In this document: positions 7,416 to 18,741 of the stretch, piece after piece
How the letters are laid out: every line of letters begins with the position of its first letter
How positions within the stretch are numbered: position 1 is the first letter of the stretch
Assembly: GCA_028869255.1 (NCBI GenBank)
Contig: CP110972.1
Location: 129,001-193,000, forward strand
DNA length: 64,000 nt
From: Pseudomonas poae
GTDB lineage: Bacteria; Pseudomonadota; Gammaproteobacteria; Pseudomonadales; Pseudomonadaceae
Reading direction: 5' to 3'
The notes under the pieces: generated by a model
Seen by the model: only the letters and a program-made list of their open reading frames with translations
What the model was told of the DNA's origin: nothing
Databases searched by the model: none
Position numbers and translations under genes: made by a program

Positions 7416-8744
7416 TCACTGAGTCTCCGTTGAGTCAGTCTCGATAGGCAACTTTTGGAGGTGATCATCTTTGGGTGCATGAGATGCTATTAGAGGCGGT
7501 GCAGAAGGGCGTGCGAGGAACTGATTAACGCGAGTATCAAATTGATCGCGAAGGTTGGCTGTAATGCCTTCTTTGAGGGCGTCGAGATAGTCTGCATACC
7601 ACTGCATCATGATCCGACGTTGCGGTAGGTATAGGGCTTGATTGTACTCGCCAGAGATGCCGCCCTCGACGTGAGCCAGCTGGCTTTCGACATGGTCTTT
7701 CAGCCAGCCATGTTCGCGCAGCAGCGTGCTTGCGGTATGACGAGTGCCATGGCTGACGAGTCGTCCTTTATAGCCGATCTTGGCGAACACTAGGTTGATC
7801 GTGTTTTCACTGATGACTGGCTGCTTTTCACCATTGCCTGGGAATAGATACCTACTGCGGCCAGTGCTTTGGTTCAGTTTGGTAAGCATGGCGATCAACT
7901 GATGAGGTAGAGGGCTGACGTAGTCTCTGCGCATCTTCATGCGGGCGGCCGGGATGATCCATATCCCTTCCTCAAAATCGATTTCCTCCCATTTTGCGTA
8001 GCGAACCATGCCGGGGCGGCTCGCTGTCAGAATTGTCATCCATGATGCAATCCTCGCTGGTAGCCGGCTGGTGGTCTTGCTTAAGGCCTGGAGAAACTCA
8101 GGTAGTTCGTGTTCGTGCAGATGTGGGTAGTGTTGAGTGGGCGGTGGCGCTATCGCAATGGCATGAAGTTCGGATGCTGGATTGTGTTCGCACAGGCCGC
8201 GTGCAATGGCTTGACTGAAAATCTGTTTCAGCCAGGTCCGGGTCTTGTCCGCAACATTAAAGGCGCCTCGTTTTTCGATGCAGGCCTGCAGTCTTGCGCA
8301 GTCGCTTCGCGTGATGAGCTCCAGTTGCTTCTCGCCGAGAGCGGGCAGTAGATCCTTATCGAGATAGTCGCGGATCTTCTTCAGCGTCGCTCTGCTGCGG
8401 CCGGAGTCCGATTTGAATTGGTACCAGTACTCCGCGGCTCGCCTGAAGGTGTTGAGCCCGGCCTCCTGCTGTCGCAGTTTGTCATCGCGGCGTTTGGCGC
8501 CGGGGTTGGTGCCTTGCTTGAGTAGGTTGCGGCATTCTGCAGCTCGTTCACGGGCTTCCTGCAAGGAGATATACGGATACACGCCCAGTGACATGCGCGC
8601 CGCCCGCCCCTGATAGGTATACCGGAAGTGCCAATACTTGCTGCCGTTGGGTTTCACCAGCAAGGCAAGACCCGAACTATCACTCAACGTGAACGGTCTG
8701 TCGGCAGGCTTGGATGCTTTGATTTGCAAGACGGTCAATGGCAT
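7416..8744 (-). CDS. P4-type (bacteriophage) tyrosine integrase
   Basis: This 442-aa integrase has the DUF4102 arm-binding domain at its N terminus (MPLTVLQIKASKPADRPFTL, then GLALLVKPNGSKYWHFRY, about 1-90). A central SAM-like domain follows (TFRRAAEYWYQFK), then the catalytic domain: Arg in LTASRPGMVRYAKW, His-x-x-Arg in VSHGTRHTAST, His in QLAHVEGG and the Tyr nucleophile in SGEYNQALYLP. The ATG at 8744 fits the family N terminus, while 23 upstream codons in frame do not. It reads away from tRNA-Leu, with its start 164 bp from the tRNA 3' end. This is the arrangement of genomic islands whose attachment site is the tRNA 3' end. Confidence 0.9.
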   Translation of the reverse strand: MPLTVLQIKASKPADRPFTLSDSSGLALLVKPNGSKYWHFRYTYQGRAARMSLGVYPYISLQEARERAAECRNLLKQGTNPGAKRRDDKLRQQEAGLNTFRRAAEYWYQFKSDSGRSRATLKKIRDYLDKDLLPALGEKQLELITRSDCARLQACIEKRGAFNVADKTRTWLKQIFSQAIARGLCEHNPASELHAIAIAPPPTQHYPHLHEHELPEFLQALSKTTSRLPARIASWMTILTASRPGMVRYAKWEEIDFEEGIWIIPAARMKMRRDYVSPLPHQLIAMLTKLNQSTGRSRYLFPGNGEKQPVISENTINLVFAKIGYKGRLVSHGTRHTASTLLREHGWLKDHVESQLAHVEGGISGEYNQALYLPQRRIMMQWYADYLDALKEGITANLRDQFDTRVNQFLARPSAPPLIASHAPKDDHLQKLPIETDSTETQ

Positions 8745-8839
8745 CGCTGTACACCTCCGGTTCTCGAACTGGAATATGTACAGAAAATGTACCAAAAAGA
8801 GGTTGGCTTGCAAGAGATGGGGGTGGAACCCCAGAGACC

Positions 8840-8862
8840 AAAAAGCCCGCAGCTAGCGGGCT
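8840..8862 (-). terminator. Rho-independent terminator of tRNA-Leu
   Basis: On the minus strand the stem AGCCCGC-TAGCT-GCGGGCT is followed by TTTTT. It lies 46 bases beyond the tRNA 3' end and separates the tRNA from the integrase gene. Confidence 0.8.
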
Positions 8863-8907
8863 CTAGGGTGGGTGCGTAGACGCTGGTAGTCGTCTATGTA
8901 CTGCAAA

Positions 8908-8992
8908 TGGTGCCCCGAGGGAGACTCGAACTCCCACTCCTTTCGAAAACGGATTTTGAATCCGCCGCGTCTACCAATTCCGCCATCAGGGC
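8908..8992 (-). tRNA. tRNA-Leu, anticodon CAA
   Basis: This is an 85-nt gene on the minus strand with an encoded CCA at 8908-8910. It starts GCCCTGATGGCGGAATTGG (acceptor and D arm). The anticodon stem GCGGA/TCCGT encloses the loop TTCAAAA (anticodon CAA, reading UUG). A long class-II variable arm (CGAAAGGAGTG region) and the T-loop GTTCGAGTC follow. The acceptor pairs GCCCTGA with TCGGGGC with a wobble. It is the probable integration target of the adjacent P4-type integrase, although I could not find a second copy of its 3' end as attR. Confidence 0.95.
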
Positions 8993-9100
8993 TCAATGGC
9001 GGCGAAGTATAGAGATGAGATTACCGTTGGTCAATCACGTTTCATGGTCAATTTTGACTATTTCCGCTAGACTTCCCGGCCCTGCTAGACGAACCCCATC

Positions 9101-11313
<2,213 letters not shown>

Positions 11314-11652
11314 ATGAGCTTTTTTATCTCTAACGCCATGGCTGATGCCGCTGCGCCTGCCGCTGCCGGTCCTATGGGCGGTGGTTTCGAGTGGATTTTC
11401 CTGGTCGGCTTCCTGGTCATCTTCTACCTGATGATCTGGCGTCCACAGGCCAAGCGCGCCAAAGAGCAGAAAAACCTGCTGGGCAGCCTGCAGAAAGGTG
11501 ACGAAGTTGTGACCACTGGCGGTATCGCCGGCAAGATCACCAAGGTTTCCGATGCTTTCGTGGTTCTGGAAGTCTCCGACACCGTAGAAATGAAGTTCCA
11601 GAAGGGCGCCATCGCCGCCACGCTGCCTAAAGGCACGCTCAAAGCGATCTGA
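11314..11652 (+). CDS. yajC: Sec translocon accessory protein YajC
   Basis: This 112-aa single-span inner-membrane protein associates with SecDF. After a short Ala/Gly-rich N terminus there is a hydrophobic helix (FEWIFLVGFLVIFYLMIW, about 29-46), then the conserved basic motif RPQAKRAKEQKNLL and a small SH3-like cytoplasmic domain with KGDEVVTTGGIAGKI. Its ATG begins at the base after the tgt stop codon, so translation is probably coupled. secD follows 62 bp later. Confidence 0.95.
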   Translation: MSFFISNAMADAAAPAAAGPMGGGFEWIFLVGFLVIFYLMIWRPQAKRAKEQKNLLGSLQKGDEVVTTGGIAGKITKVSDAFVVLEVSDTVEMKFQKGAIAATLPKGTLKAI

Positions 11653-11714
11653 GTAACAACCTTTACCAATCGACGGGGCGCGCAAGGCGCCCCGCGTTAT
11701 AAGCGGGCGGCGTG

Positions 11715-13583
11715 ATGCTGAACAAATACCCTCTGTGGAAATACGTACTGATCCTGGCGGTGCTGGCGATCGGTTTTATTTATTCCGCTCCCAATCTTTA
11801 TCCTGATGACCCTGCGATCCAGATCACTGGCGCCAGCACTTCGCTGCAAGTCAATCAGGCTGACCTGGAACGCGCGAGCAAAGCGCTCACCGACGCGGGC
11901 ATCCAGGTCAAAGCGGCAACGTTGGCGGCTGATGCGAAGGGCGGCTTGTTGCGCCTGACCAAGGCAGAAGACCAGTTGCCGGCCAAGGATGTTGTGCGCA
12001 AGGCCATGGGTGACGACTACGTTGTCGCGCTCAACCTGGCACAGACCACGCCAAAATGGCTGCGCAGCATTGGCGCGCACCCGATGAAGCTGGGTCTGGA
12101 CTTGTCCGGTGGCGTGCACTTCCTGCTGGAAGTCGACATGGACAAAGCCCTCGACGCCCGCCTGAAAGTCTACGAAGGCGACGTGAAGAGCCTGCTGCGT
12201 AAAGAGAAGTTGCGTTATCGCAGCCTGCCGCAGCTCAACGGTGCCATCCAGCTGGGTTTCTCTGATGAGGCTACCCGCGAACAAGCCCGTGCGCTGGTGC
12301 GCAAGAACTTCAACGATTTCGACATCGTACCGGCCGACCTGAACGGCCAGCCTGTACTGCGTCTGGCGATGACCCCGGCCAAGCTGGCGGAAATCCGCGA
12401 ATACTCCATCAAGCAGAACTTGACCACGGTACGTAACCGCGTCAACGAGCTGGGTGTCGCTGAGCCGATCGTTCAGCGTCAGGGCGCCAACCGCATCGTG
12501 GTTGAGCTGCCGGGTGTGCAGGACACTGCTGAAGCCAAGCGTATCCTGGGTAAAACCGCCAACCTGGAATTCCGTCTGGCGGCTGAGCCGGGTGCATCGC
12601 GTGCCACTGCCGAAGAGTTCGAGTTCCGCGAAGGCAACCGTCCTCCAGCGTTGATCGAGCGTGGCTTGATCATCACCGGTGACCAGGTGACTGACGCCAA
12701 GGCCGGTTTCGGCGAGCACGGCACGCCTGAAGTGAACATCCGTCTGGATGGCCACGGCGGCGAACTGATGAGCCGCGCCACGCGCAGCAACGTCGGTCGC
12801 AGCATGGCGGTGATCTTCATCGAGCAACGCCCTGTTACCACCTACACCAAGCAGATCGTCAACGGCGTCGAGAAAGACGTGCCGGTGCAGACCTTCAAGG
12901 AAGAGAAGAAGATCATCAGCCTGGCGACCATCCAGTCGCCGCTGGGTGCTCAATTCCGCATCACCGGCCTGAACGGCCAGGGCGAATCGTCCGAACTGGC
13001 GCTGCTGCTGCGTGCCGGTGGCCTGGCGGCGCCGATGTACTTCGCTGAAGAACGTACCATCGGCCCGAGCCTGGGTGCCGACAACATCACCAAGGGTATC
13101 GATGCGGCCTTGTGGGGCATGCTGTTCGTGTCGCTGTTCATCATCGCCATCTACCGCTTTTTCGGTATCATCGCCACCGTGGCCCTGGCGGGCAACATGG
13201 TGATGCTGCTGGCCCTGATGTCGCTGCTGGGCGCTACGCTGACCCTGCCGGGTATCGCCGGTATCGTACTCACCATGGGTATGGCGGTGGACGCCAACGT
13301 ACTGATCTTCTCGCGGATTCGTGAAGAGATCGCGGCGGGCATGACCGTACAGCGTGCAATCAACGAAGGCTTCGGCCGGGCATTTACCGCGATTCTCGAC
13401 TCCAACCTGACCACTTTGCTGGTCGGCGGGATTCTCTTTGCCATGGGCACCGGCCCGGTCAAAGGTTTTGCGGTGACCATGTCCCTCGGTATCTTTACCT
13501 CGATGTTCACGGCCATCATGGTGACCCGCGCAATGGTCAACCTGATCTTTGGCGGGCGTGACTTCAAGAAGTTGTGGATTTAA
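11715..13583 (+). CDS. secD: Protein translocase subunit SecD
   Basis: SecD is an inner-membrane RND-family subunit that uses the proton gradient to help preproteins leave SecYEG on the periplasmic side. The 622-aa protein has an N-terminal membrane helix (WKYVLILAVLAIGFIYSAP), the conserved LGLDLSGGVHFLLEVDM motif, a periplasmic P1 domain, and five helices at the C terminus with GMAVDANVLIFSRIREE, the RND signature with its functional Asp. I use the ATG at 11715 because MLNKYPLWKY matches the family; the GTG just before is in frame but unneeded. Confidence 0.97.
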   Translation: MLNKYPLWKYVLILAVLAIGFIYSAPNLYPDDPAIQITGASTSLQVNQADLERASKALTDAGIQVKAATLAADAKGGLLRLTKAEDQLPAKDVVRKAMGDDYVVALNLAQTTPKWLRSIGAHPMKLGLDLSGGVHFLLEVDMDKALDARLKVYEGDVKSLLRKEKLRYRSLPQLNGAIQLGFSDEATREQARALVRKNFNDFDIVPADLNGQPVLRLAMTPAKLAEIREYSIKQNLTTVRNRVNELGVAEPIVQRQGANRIVVELPGVQDTAEAKRILGKTANLEFRLAAEPGASRATAEEFEFREGNRPPALIERGLIITGDQVTDAKAGFGEHGTPEVNIRLDGHGGELMSRATRSNVGRSMAVIFIEQRPVTTYTKQIVNGVEKDVPVQTFKEEKKIISLATIQSPLGAQFRITGLNGQGESSELALLLRAGGLAAPMYFAEERTIGPSLGADNITKGIDAALWGMLFVSLFIIAIYRFFGIIATVALAGNMVMLLALMSLLGATLTLPGIAGIVLTMGMAVDANVLIFSRIREEIAAGMTVQRAINEGFGRAFTAILDSNLTTLLVGGILFAMGTGPVKGFAVTMSLGIFTSMFTAIMVTRAMVNLIFGGRDFKKLWI

Positions 13584-13592
13584 GGGGCTGCC

Positions 13593-14507
13593 ATGTTACG
13601 TACAATCAACTTCATGGGCGTTCGCAACGTTGCGTTCGGCGTCACTGTGCTCCTTACCGTTCTGGCGTTGTTCAGCTGGTTCCATAAGGGCCTGAACTAC
13701 GGTCTGGACTTCACCGGCGGTACGCTCATCGAGCTGACCTACGAGAAGCCGGCCGACGTTACCCTGGTGCGCAGCGAGCTGGTCAAGGCCGGCTATCACG
13801 AAGCCATCGTGCAGAGCTTCGGTGCTACCACCGACCTGCTGGTGCGTATGCCTGGCGAAGACCCGCAACTGGGTCACCAGGTAGCCGAAGCCTTGCAGAA
13901 GGTCGGCGGCGACAACCCGGCGTCGGTCAAGCGCGTCGAGTTCGTGGGCCCGCAAGTCGGTGAAGAACTGCGCGACCAGGGCGGCCTCGGCATGCTGATG
14001 GCGCTGGTCGGCATCATGATCTACCTGGCTTTCCGCTTTCAGTGGAAGTTCGGCGTCGGCGCCATTGTGTCGCTGATCCACGACGTGATCGTGACCGTGG
14101 GTATCCTTGCGTACTTCCAGATCACTTTCGACCTGACCGTACTGGCCGCGGTGCTGGCGATCATTGGTTACTCGCTGAACGACACCATTGTGGTATTCGA
14201 CCGGGTTCGTGAGAACTTCCGTGTGCTGCGCAAGGCGTCGCTGATCGAGAACATCAACGTCTCCACCACCCAGACCCTGCTGCGGACCATGGCGACGTCG
14301 ATTTCCACCTTGCTGGCGATCGCGGCACTGATGATCTTCGGTGGCGACAACCTGTGGGGCTTCTCCCTGGCGCTGTTCATCGGCGTTCTGGCGGGTACCT
14401 ACTCGTCGATCTACATCGCCAACGTGGTGCTGATCTGGCTGAACCTCAACAGCGAAGACCTGATCCCTCCTGCTGCTACTGGCAAGGAGGTCGACGACCG
14501 TCCTTGA
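13593..14507 (+). CDS. secF: Protein translocase subunit SecF
   Basis: SecF is the partner of SecD in the Sec proton-driven accessory complex. It has 304 aa with an N-terminal helix (VAFGVTVLLTVLALFSWF), the GLDFTGGTLIELTYE motif parallel to that in SecD, a shorter periplasmic domain, and five helices containing YSLNDTIVVFDRVRENF. It lies 9 bp after secD in the same operon. A rho-independent terminator at 14537-14569 ends the queA-tgt-yajC-secDF unit. Confidence 0.97.
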   Translation: MLRTINFMGVRNVAFGVTVLLTVLALFSWFHKGLNYGLDFTGGTLIELTYEKPADVTLVRSELVKAGYHEAIVQSFGATTDLLVRMPGEDPQLGHQVAEALQKVGGDNPASVKRVEFVGPQVGEELRDQGGLGMLMALVGIMIYLAFRFQWKFGVGAIVSLIHDVIVTVGILAYFQITFDLTVLAAVLAIIGYSLNDTIVVFDRVRENFRVLRKASLIENINVSTTQTLLRTMATSISTLLAIAALMIFGGDNLWGFSLALFIGVLAGTYSSIYIANVVLIWLNLNSEDLIPPAATGKEVDDRP

Positions 14508-14536
14508 TGGGCGCTTGTTGATCTGCTGTTACAAAG

Positions 14537-14569
14537 AAGGCACGAGTATTGAACTCGTGCCTTTTTTTT
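14537..14569 (+). terminator. Rho-independent terminator after secF
   Basis: The stem AAGGCACGAGT / ACTCGTGCCTT closes a short ATTGA loop and runs into eight Ts. It ends the secDF operon and precedes the separate glycine-zipper gene. Confidence 0.9.
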
Positions 14570-14630
14570 GCTCCAAGGCTGGGTATAGCGCGGATCGTTC
14601 GGTCCGTTTGTGATGGTCAGGAGGTTCAAC

Positions 14631-15173
14631 GTGAACAAGTCGTTACTGGTTGGTGCGGTATTGGGTGCTGTCGGTGTGACTGCCGGGGGTGCTGTCGCCA
14701 CCTACAGCCTGGTAAAAAGCGGCCCTGAGTATGCGCAAGTGCTGGCGGTGCAGCCGGTAAAAACCCAGATCAAAACCCCACGCGAGGTCTGCAAGGACGT
14801 CGCCGTAACCCGGCAGAAGCCGGTGCAGGATCAGCATCAGATCGTCGGTACGGTGGTCGGTGCGCTGGCTGGTGGCCTGTTGGGCAACCAGGTGGGTGGC
14901 GGTAATGGCAAGAAGCTGGCCACCGTGGCCGGTGCAGTTGGTGGTGGTTATGCGGGTAACAAGGTTCAGGAAGGTATGCAGAACCGCGATACCTACACCA
15001 CGACCCAGACTCGCTGTAACACCGTTAACGACATCAGTGACAAGGTTGTCGGCTATGACGTGCGTTACACCCTGGATGGCAAGGAAGGTTCGGTGCGGAT
15101 GGACCGTGACCCAGGCGGCCAGATTCCGGTCGACAAGGAAGGGCGTCTGGTTCTGGGTCAGAACCAGCAGTAA
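14631..15173 (+). CDS. Glycine-zipper 2TM-domain envelope protein
   Basis: This 180-aa exported or membrane protein resembles the Rick_17kDa/glycine-zipper 2TM family. The N terminus is a signal or anchor segment (KSLLVGAVLGAVGVTAGGAVATYSLV). The central zipper reads GTVVGALAGGLLGNQVGGGNGKK, then VAGAVGGGYAGNKVQEGMQ. A C-terminal domain follows with the typical VVGYDVRYTLDGKEGSVRM. The GTG at 14631 is chosen because a perfect AGGAGG lies six bases upstream; an earlier in-frame start lacks one. The family is poorly understood, and roles in outer-membrane integrity are usually proposed. Confidence 0.85.
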   Translation: MNKSLLVGAVLGAVGVTAGGAVATYSLVKSGPEYAQVLAVQPVKTQIKTPREVCKDVAVTRQKPVQDQHQIVGTVVGALAGGLLGNQVGGGNGKKLATVAGAVGGGYAGNKVQEGMQNRDTYTTTQTRCNTVNDISDKVVGYDVRYTLDGKEGSVRMDRDPGGQIPVDKEGRLVLGQNQQ

Positions 15174-15194
15174 TTCTGAGCCTTATGCAATTCA

Positions 15195-15290
15195 AAATGT
15201 GGGAGCGGGCTTGCTCGCGAAGGCGGTGTGGCAGCCAGTGTATTCGGCGACTGACACACTGTCTTCGCGAGCAAGCCCGCTCCCACATTT
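15195..15290. repeat. REPIN (two inverted REP palindromes)
   Basis: AATGTGGGAGCGGGCTTGC at the left and its complement at the right enclose a short spacer. This is the standard Pseudomonas REP doublet, located between two transcription units. Confidence 0.9.
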
Positions 15291-15337
15291 AATTTGTTTT
15301 GTTGCTGGCGTCGCTGTCTGCCTCAAATCCCAAGCAT

Positions 15338-15367
15338 AAAAAAAGCACCCCTAGGGGTGCTTTTTTG
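15338..15367. terminator. Bidirectional terminator between the glycine-zipper gene and suhB
   Basis: AAAAAAAGCACCCC-TA-GGGGTGCTTTTTT is a perfect stem with A and T tracts on the two sides, serving the converging genes. Confidence 0.9.
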
Positions 15368-15378
15368 TGGCTGCTCGC

Positions 15379-16194
15379 TTAGCGCTTCAGCGAGGCCGGC
15401 AGGTGCGGCTGGATCGCCGTCAGCACTGCCTTGAAGCATTTGGTGTTGCCGGCAACCACGTGGCCTTTCTCAAGGAAGTCGTGACCACCGGTGAAGTCGC
15501 TCACCAGGCCGCCGGCTTCTTGGATCAGCAGGGCGCCTGCAGCCATGTCCCACTCGGACAGGCCCGACTCCCAGAATGCATCAAAACGACCGGCAGCCAC
15601 ATAAGCCAAGTCCAGGCTCGCAGCGCCAGCGCGACGGATGCCGGCAGTCTGGCCAACCAGGGCGCGGAACATGCCCAGGTAGTTTTCCAGGTTGTCCATC
15701 TGGTCGTCACGGAACGGGAAGCCGGTGCCCAGCAGGGCGCCGTCCAGGCTGGTGCGACCGCTGACGCGCAGGCGGCGACCATTCAACTGGGCGCCACGGC
15801 CACGGCTGGCGGTGAATTCTTCCTGGCGGACTGGGTCCAGAACAACGGCGTGCTCCAGGCGGCCACGGTATTTGCACGCGATGCTCACGGCAAAGTGCGG
15901 GATGCCGCGCAGGAAGTTGGTGGTGCCATCCAGTGGGTCGATGATCCACAGGTAGTCTTCGCCTTCGCCGCTGCCTTTGTGCAGGCCGGTTTCTTCACCG
16001 AGGATGCCGTGGGTAGGGTAGGCCTTGCGCAGAGCGTCGATGATTTTCTGTTCGGCGGCGCGATCCACCTCGGACACATAATCCTTGGCGTCTTTTTCGT
16101 CGACCTTGATGGTATCCAGGCGCTCGATGGAGCGGAAGATCAATTCACTGGCGCTGCGGGCGGCGCGCAGCGCGATATTCAGCATGGGCTGCAT
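15379..16194 (-). CDS. suhB: Inositol-1-monophosphatase family protein SuhB
   Basis: SuhB is a Mg-dependent phosphatase of the inositol monophosphatase superfamily, which in enterobacteria also takes part in rRNA transcription antitermination. The 271-aa protein has metal-site residues in GEETG (Glu), WIIDPLDGTTNFLRGIPHFAVSI (the DPxDGT signature with two Asp) and the C-terminal WDMAAGALLIQEAGG (the WD motif). The start MQPMLNIALRAARSA fits bacterial SuhB. It is divergent from trmJ, with 145 bp between. Confidence 0.95.
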   Translation of the reverse strand: MQPMLNIALRAARSASELIFRSIERLDTIKVDEKDAKDYVSEVDRAAEQKIIDALRKAYPTHGILGEETGLHKGSGEGEDYLWIIDPLDGTTNFLRGIPHFAVSIACKYRGRLEHAVVLDPVRQEEFTASRGRGAQLNGRRLRVSGRTSLDGALLGTGFPFRDDQMDNLENYLGMFRALVGQTAGIRRAGAASLDLAYVAAGRFDAFWESGLSEWDMAAGALLIQEAGGLVSDFTGGHDFLEKGHVVAGNTKCFKAVLTAIQPHLPASLKR

Positions 16195-16339
16195 GGATGT
16201 GTCACCTAAGGTTGTTAAAGAAAGCCGGGCATTCTAGCAGAAACTTTCTTCAGGTGAAGGACGACGTTAGCTTTCATGGCATAACCTTAGGCTGTTCTGT
16301 AAGATTTGCTCCCCTTTCCCGTGTCCGAGAGCGCCTCCC

Positions 16340-17110
16340 TTGCTGCAAAACATTCGTGTCGTCTTGGTCAATACCAGTCATCCCGGCAATATCGGTGGGG
16401 TGGCGCGAGCCATGAAAAACATGGGGCTGACGCGCCTGGTGCTGGTCGAGCCGCGTGTGTTCCCGCACCACGAGGCCGATGCTCGCGCATCCGGCGCCAA
16501 TGACATCCTTGAAAAAGCCCAGGTCGTCGCCACTCTGGAAGACGCCTTGGTCGGCTGCAACCTGGTGCTCGGCACCAGCGCCCGCGACCGGCGTATCCCC
16601 TGGCCATTGCTGGACCCGCGTGAGTGCGGGACCAAAGTGGTGGAGGAGGCGGCCGGCGGCGCCGAGATCGCCTTGGTATTTGGCCGTGAAGACTCCGGCC
16701 TGACCAATGACGAGCTGCAGCGATGTCATTATCACGTGCACATTCCATCAGACCCTGAGTTCAGTTCGCTGAACCTCGGGGCAGCGGTGCAGGTGTTGAG
16801 TTACGAAGTGCGCATGGCCTGGCTGGCGGCTGAAGGTCAGCCGAGCAAGGTCGAGAAGGATGAGGTGGCATCGACCAAAAGTGGCGAGTTGGCCACCATG
16901 GACGAGTTGGAGCGATTCTATGAGCACCTGGAGCAAACCCTGGTCGCCATCGAATTCCTCGATCCTGAAAAGCCACGGCACTTGATGGCGCGCCTGCGCC
17001 GCCTGTACGGGCGCAGCTCGGTGAGCCGAGCGGAAATGAATATATTGCGTGGCATCCTCACGGAAACCCAGAAAGCGGCCCGTGGCGAGCTTCTTAAGCG
17101 GAAGGATTAA
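16340..17110 (+). CDS. trmJ: tRNA (cytidine/uridine-2'-O-)-methyltransferase TrmJ
   Basis: TrmJ is a SPOUT-class methyltransferase that modifies the ribose of nucleotide 32 in the tRNA anticodon loop. The 256-aa protein has the SPOUT N-terminal signature ([23 protein letters not shown]), the SAM-binding knot ([16 protein letters not shown] and [20 protein letters not shown]) and a C-terminal helical extension typical of TrmJ. Translation must begin at a TTG (16340), as no ATG or GTG precedes the conserved [10 protein letters not shown]. cysE follows after 2 bp, the gene order seen before iscR in many gammaproteobacteria. Confidence 0.95.
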   Translation: MLQNIRVVLVNTSHPGNIGGVARAMKNMGLTRLVLVEPRVFPHHEADARASGANDILEKAQVVATLEDALVGCNLVLGTSARDRRIPWPLLDPRECGTKVVEEAAGGAEIALVFGREDSGLTNDELQRCHYHVHIPSDPEFSSLNLGAAVQVLSYEVRMAWLAAEGQPSKVEKDEVASTKSGELATMDELERFYEHLEQTLVAIEFLDPEKPRHLMARLRRLYGRSSVSRAEMNILRGILTETQKAARGELLKRKD

Positions 17111-17112
17111 AA

Positions 17113-17898
17113 ATGTTCGAGCGTTTGCGAGAAGATATCCAGAGTGTTTTCCACCGTGATCCGGCGGCGCGCAATGCCTTTGAGGTGTTGACCTGCTACC
17201 CGGGCATGCATGCGATCTGGATCCACCGCCTGTCCGGCGCCTTGTGGGGCATGGGCTGGAAGTGGCTGGCGCGGCTGGTGTCGAACTTTGGTCGTTGGTT
17301 GACCGGGATTGAGATTCATCCGGGCGCGAAAGTGGGGCGTCGCTTCTTTATCGACCATGGCATGGGCATCGTGATTGGCGAGACCGCTGAGATTGGTGAT
17401 GACGTGACGCTGTATCAGGGCGTGACTCTGGGCGGTACCAGCTGGAATAAAGGCAAGCGCCACCCGACTTTGGAAAATGGCGTGGTGGTGGGGGCGGGCG
17501 CCAAGGTGCTTGGCCCGTTCACCGTTGGCGCGGGAGCCAAGGTTGGCTCCAATGCGGTGGTGACCAAGGCTGTGCCACCTGGTGCAACGGTTGTGGGTAT
17601 CCCTGGCCGAATCATCGTCAAGCCGGAAGTTGGTGACGAGCAAGAAGCCAAGCGCAAGGCCATGGCCGAGAAAATCGGTTTTGATGCCTATGGTGTCAGT
17701 GAAGACATGCCCGACCCGGTGGCCCGAGCCATCGGCCAGTTGCTCGATCACCTGCAAGCGGTGGATGGCAAGCTGGACGGTATGTGCGGTGCACTGAAGG
17801 ATCTCGGCAGCCCTTACTGTGCCAAAGAACTGCCAGAGTTGCGTGAAGAAGATTTCGCCGAGATCAAGGACGAAACCGCCGCCACGAAAGCCGGCTAG
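17113..17898 (+). CDS. cysE: Serine O-acetyltransferase
   Basis: CysE acetylates L-serine to O-acetylserine, the precursor of cysteine, linking sulfur supply to the Fe-S operon downstream. The 261-aa protein is the shorter EpsC-like form: an N-terminal helical part ([21 protein letters not shown]) and a left-handed beta-helix of hexapeptide repeats ([31 protein letters not shown], with the catalytic His/Asp). A C-terminal tail follows with [13 protein letters not shown]. It lies 2 bp after trmJ. A REPIN follows before the iscR promoter, so it is probably not cotranscribed with isc. Confidence 0.95.
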   Translation: MFERLREDIQSVFHRDPAARNAFEVLTCYPGMHAIWIHRLSGALWGMGWKWLARLVSNFGRWLTGIEIHPGAKVGRRFFIDHGMGIVIGETAEIGDDVTLYQGVTLGGTSWNKGKRHPTLENGVVVGAGAKVLGPFTVGAGAKVGSNAVVTKAVPPGATVVGIPGRIIVKPEVGDEQEAKRKAMAEKIGFDAYGVSEDMPDPVARAIGQLLDHLQAVDGKLDGMCGALKDLGSPYCAKELPELREEDFAEIKDETAATKAG

Positions 17899-17921
17899 AT
17901 CTTAAGGCCTATAAAAATCTC

Positions 17922-18013
17922 CTGTGGGAGCTGGCTTGCCTGCGATAGCAGTCTGCCAGCCACCCCTTGAGCTGCTGATCCACCGCTATCGCAGGCAAGC
18001 CAGCTCCCACATT
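17922..18013. repeat. REPIN of the GTGGGAGCTGGCTTGCC subtype
   Basis: Two inverted REP arms carry the variant CTGGCTTGCCTGCGATAGC in place of GCGGGCTTGC. It lies between cysE and the isc promoter. Confidence 0.9.
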
Positions 18014-18133
18014 TGATCTCCATTGGTCTTGAGATTAAGGGTTGGCCGTGTTCCCGCTGTTCGATCCCACCCCCACCCTGCTATGATTCGCGCGCCCTTT
18101 TTACGGGTAATCCTGACTAAAGTACTAGGTCTT

Positions 18134-18166
18134 ATAGTTGACTTAAATACTCGGGAATCGCATACT
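18134..18166 (+). promoter_or_regulatory. isc promoter with IscR-binding site
   Basis: TTGACT (18138-18143) and CATACT (18161-18166) are separated by 17 bp. Overlapping the -35 is an imperfect palindrome ATAGTTGAC...ACTCGGGAAT (18134-18158) that matches the type 1 IscR motif. This fits autorepression of the operon by [2Fe-2S]-IscR. Confidence 0.75.
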
Positions 18167-18199
18167 TGCCCCCATTCTGAAACACCTTGGTACTTGTCC

Positions 18200-18691
18200 A
18201 TGAGACTGACTACAAAAGGCCGATACGCGGTGACCGCCATGCTTGACCTGGCCTTGCACGCGCAAACTGGGCCGGTGTCCCTGGCCGATATCTCCGAGCG
18301 CCAAGGCATTTCCCTGTCCTACCTCGAGCAGCTGTTCGCCAAATTGCGTCGTAGCAATCTGGTTTCCAGCGTACGTGGGCCGGGTGGCGGCTATCAGTTG
18401 TCCCGCGATATGCAGGGCATCCAGGTAGCCCAGGTCATCGACGCAGTGAACGAATCCGTCGATGCCACGAAGTGCCAGGGTTTGGGTGACTGCCACGCCG
18501 GCGACACCTGCCTGACGCACCACTTGTGGTGTGACTTGAGCCTGCAGATCCATGAGTTTTTGAGTGGTATCAGCTTGGCTGATCTTGTGACTCGCCGTGA
18601 GGTACAAGAAGTAGCCCAGCGTCAGGACCAGCGCCGTTGCAACACCAAGGCGCCGCGTCTGGACAAGATCGAAGCGTCCGCCGTCGAGTGA
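18200..18691 (+). CDS. iscR: Fe-S cluster assembly transcriptional regulator IscR
   Basis: IscR is an Rrf2-family repressor that senses Fe-S cluster status by binding a [2Fe-2S] cluster. The 163-aa protein has a winged helix ([49 protein letters not shown]). The cluster ligands are spaced C-x5-C-x5-C with a His three residues on ([18 protein letters not shown]). The ATG at 18200 fits the family; the frame runs upstream across the promoter but is not coding there. It heads the isc operon. Confidence 0.97.
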   Translation: MRLTTKGRYAVTAMLDLALHAQTGPVSLADISERQGISLSYLEQLFAKLRRSNLVSSVRGPGGGYQLSRDMQGIQVAQVIDAVNESVDATKCQGLGDCHAGDTCLTHHLWCDLSLQIHEFLSGISLADLVTRREVQEVAQRQDQRRCNTKAPRLDKIEASAVE

Positions 18692-18741
18692 CAGCCGCAG
18701 AGCTAACGGCACGCCAGCCAGCCTGATTTAGGAGAAAGTCC

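Noticed and set aside
8908..8930. Duplicate of the tRNA-Leu 3' end as attR within 1-8900
   Set aside because: I looked for copies of the T-arm and acceptor words and saw none. The best partial match (7147-7160, GGCTCGAATTTTCC) is too short.
14610..14631. Longer N terminus for the glycine-zipper protein
   Set aside because: The AGGAGG ribosome site lies between that start and the GTG at 14631, so the short form is favoured.
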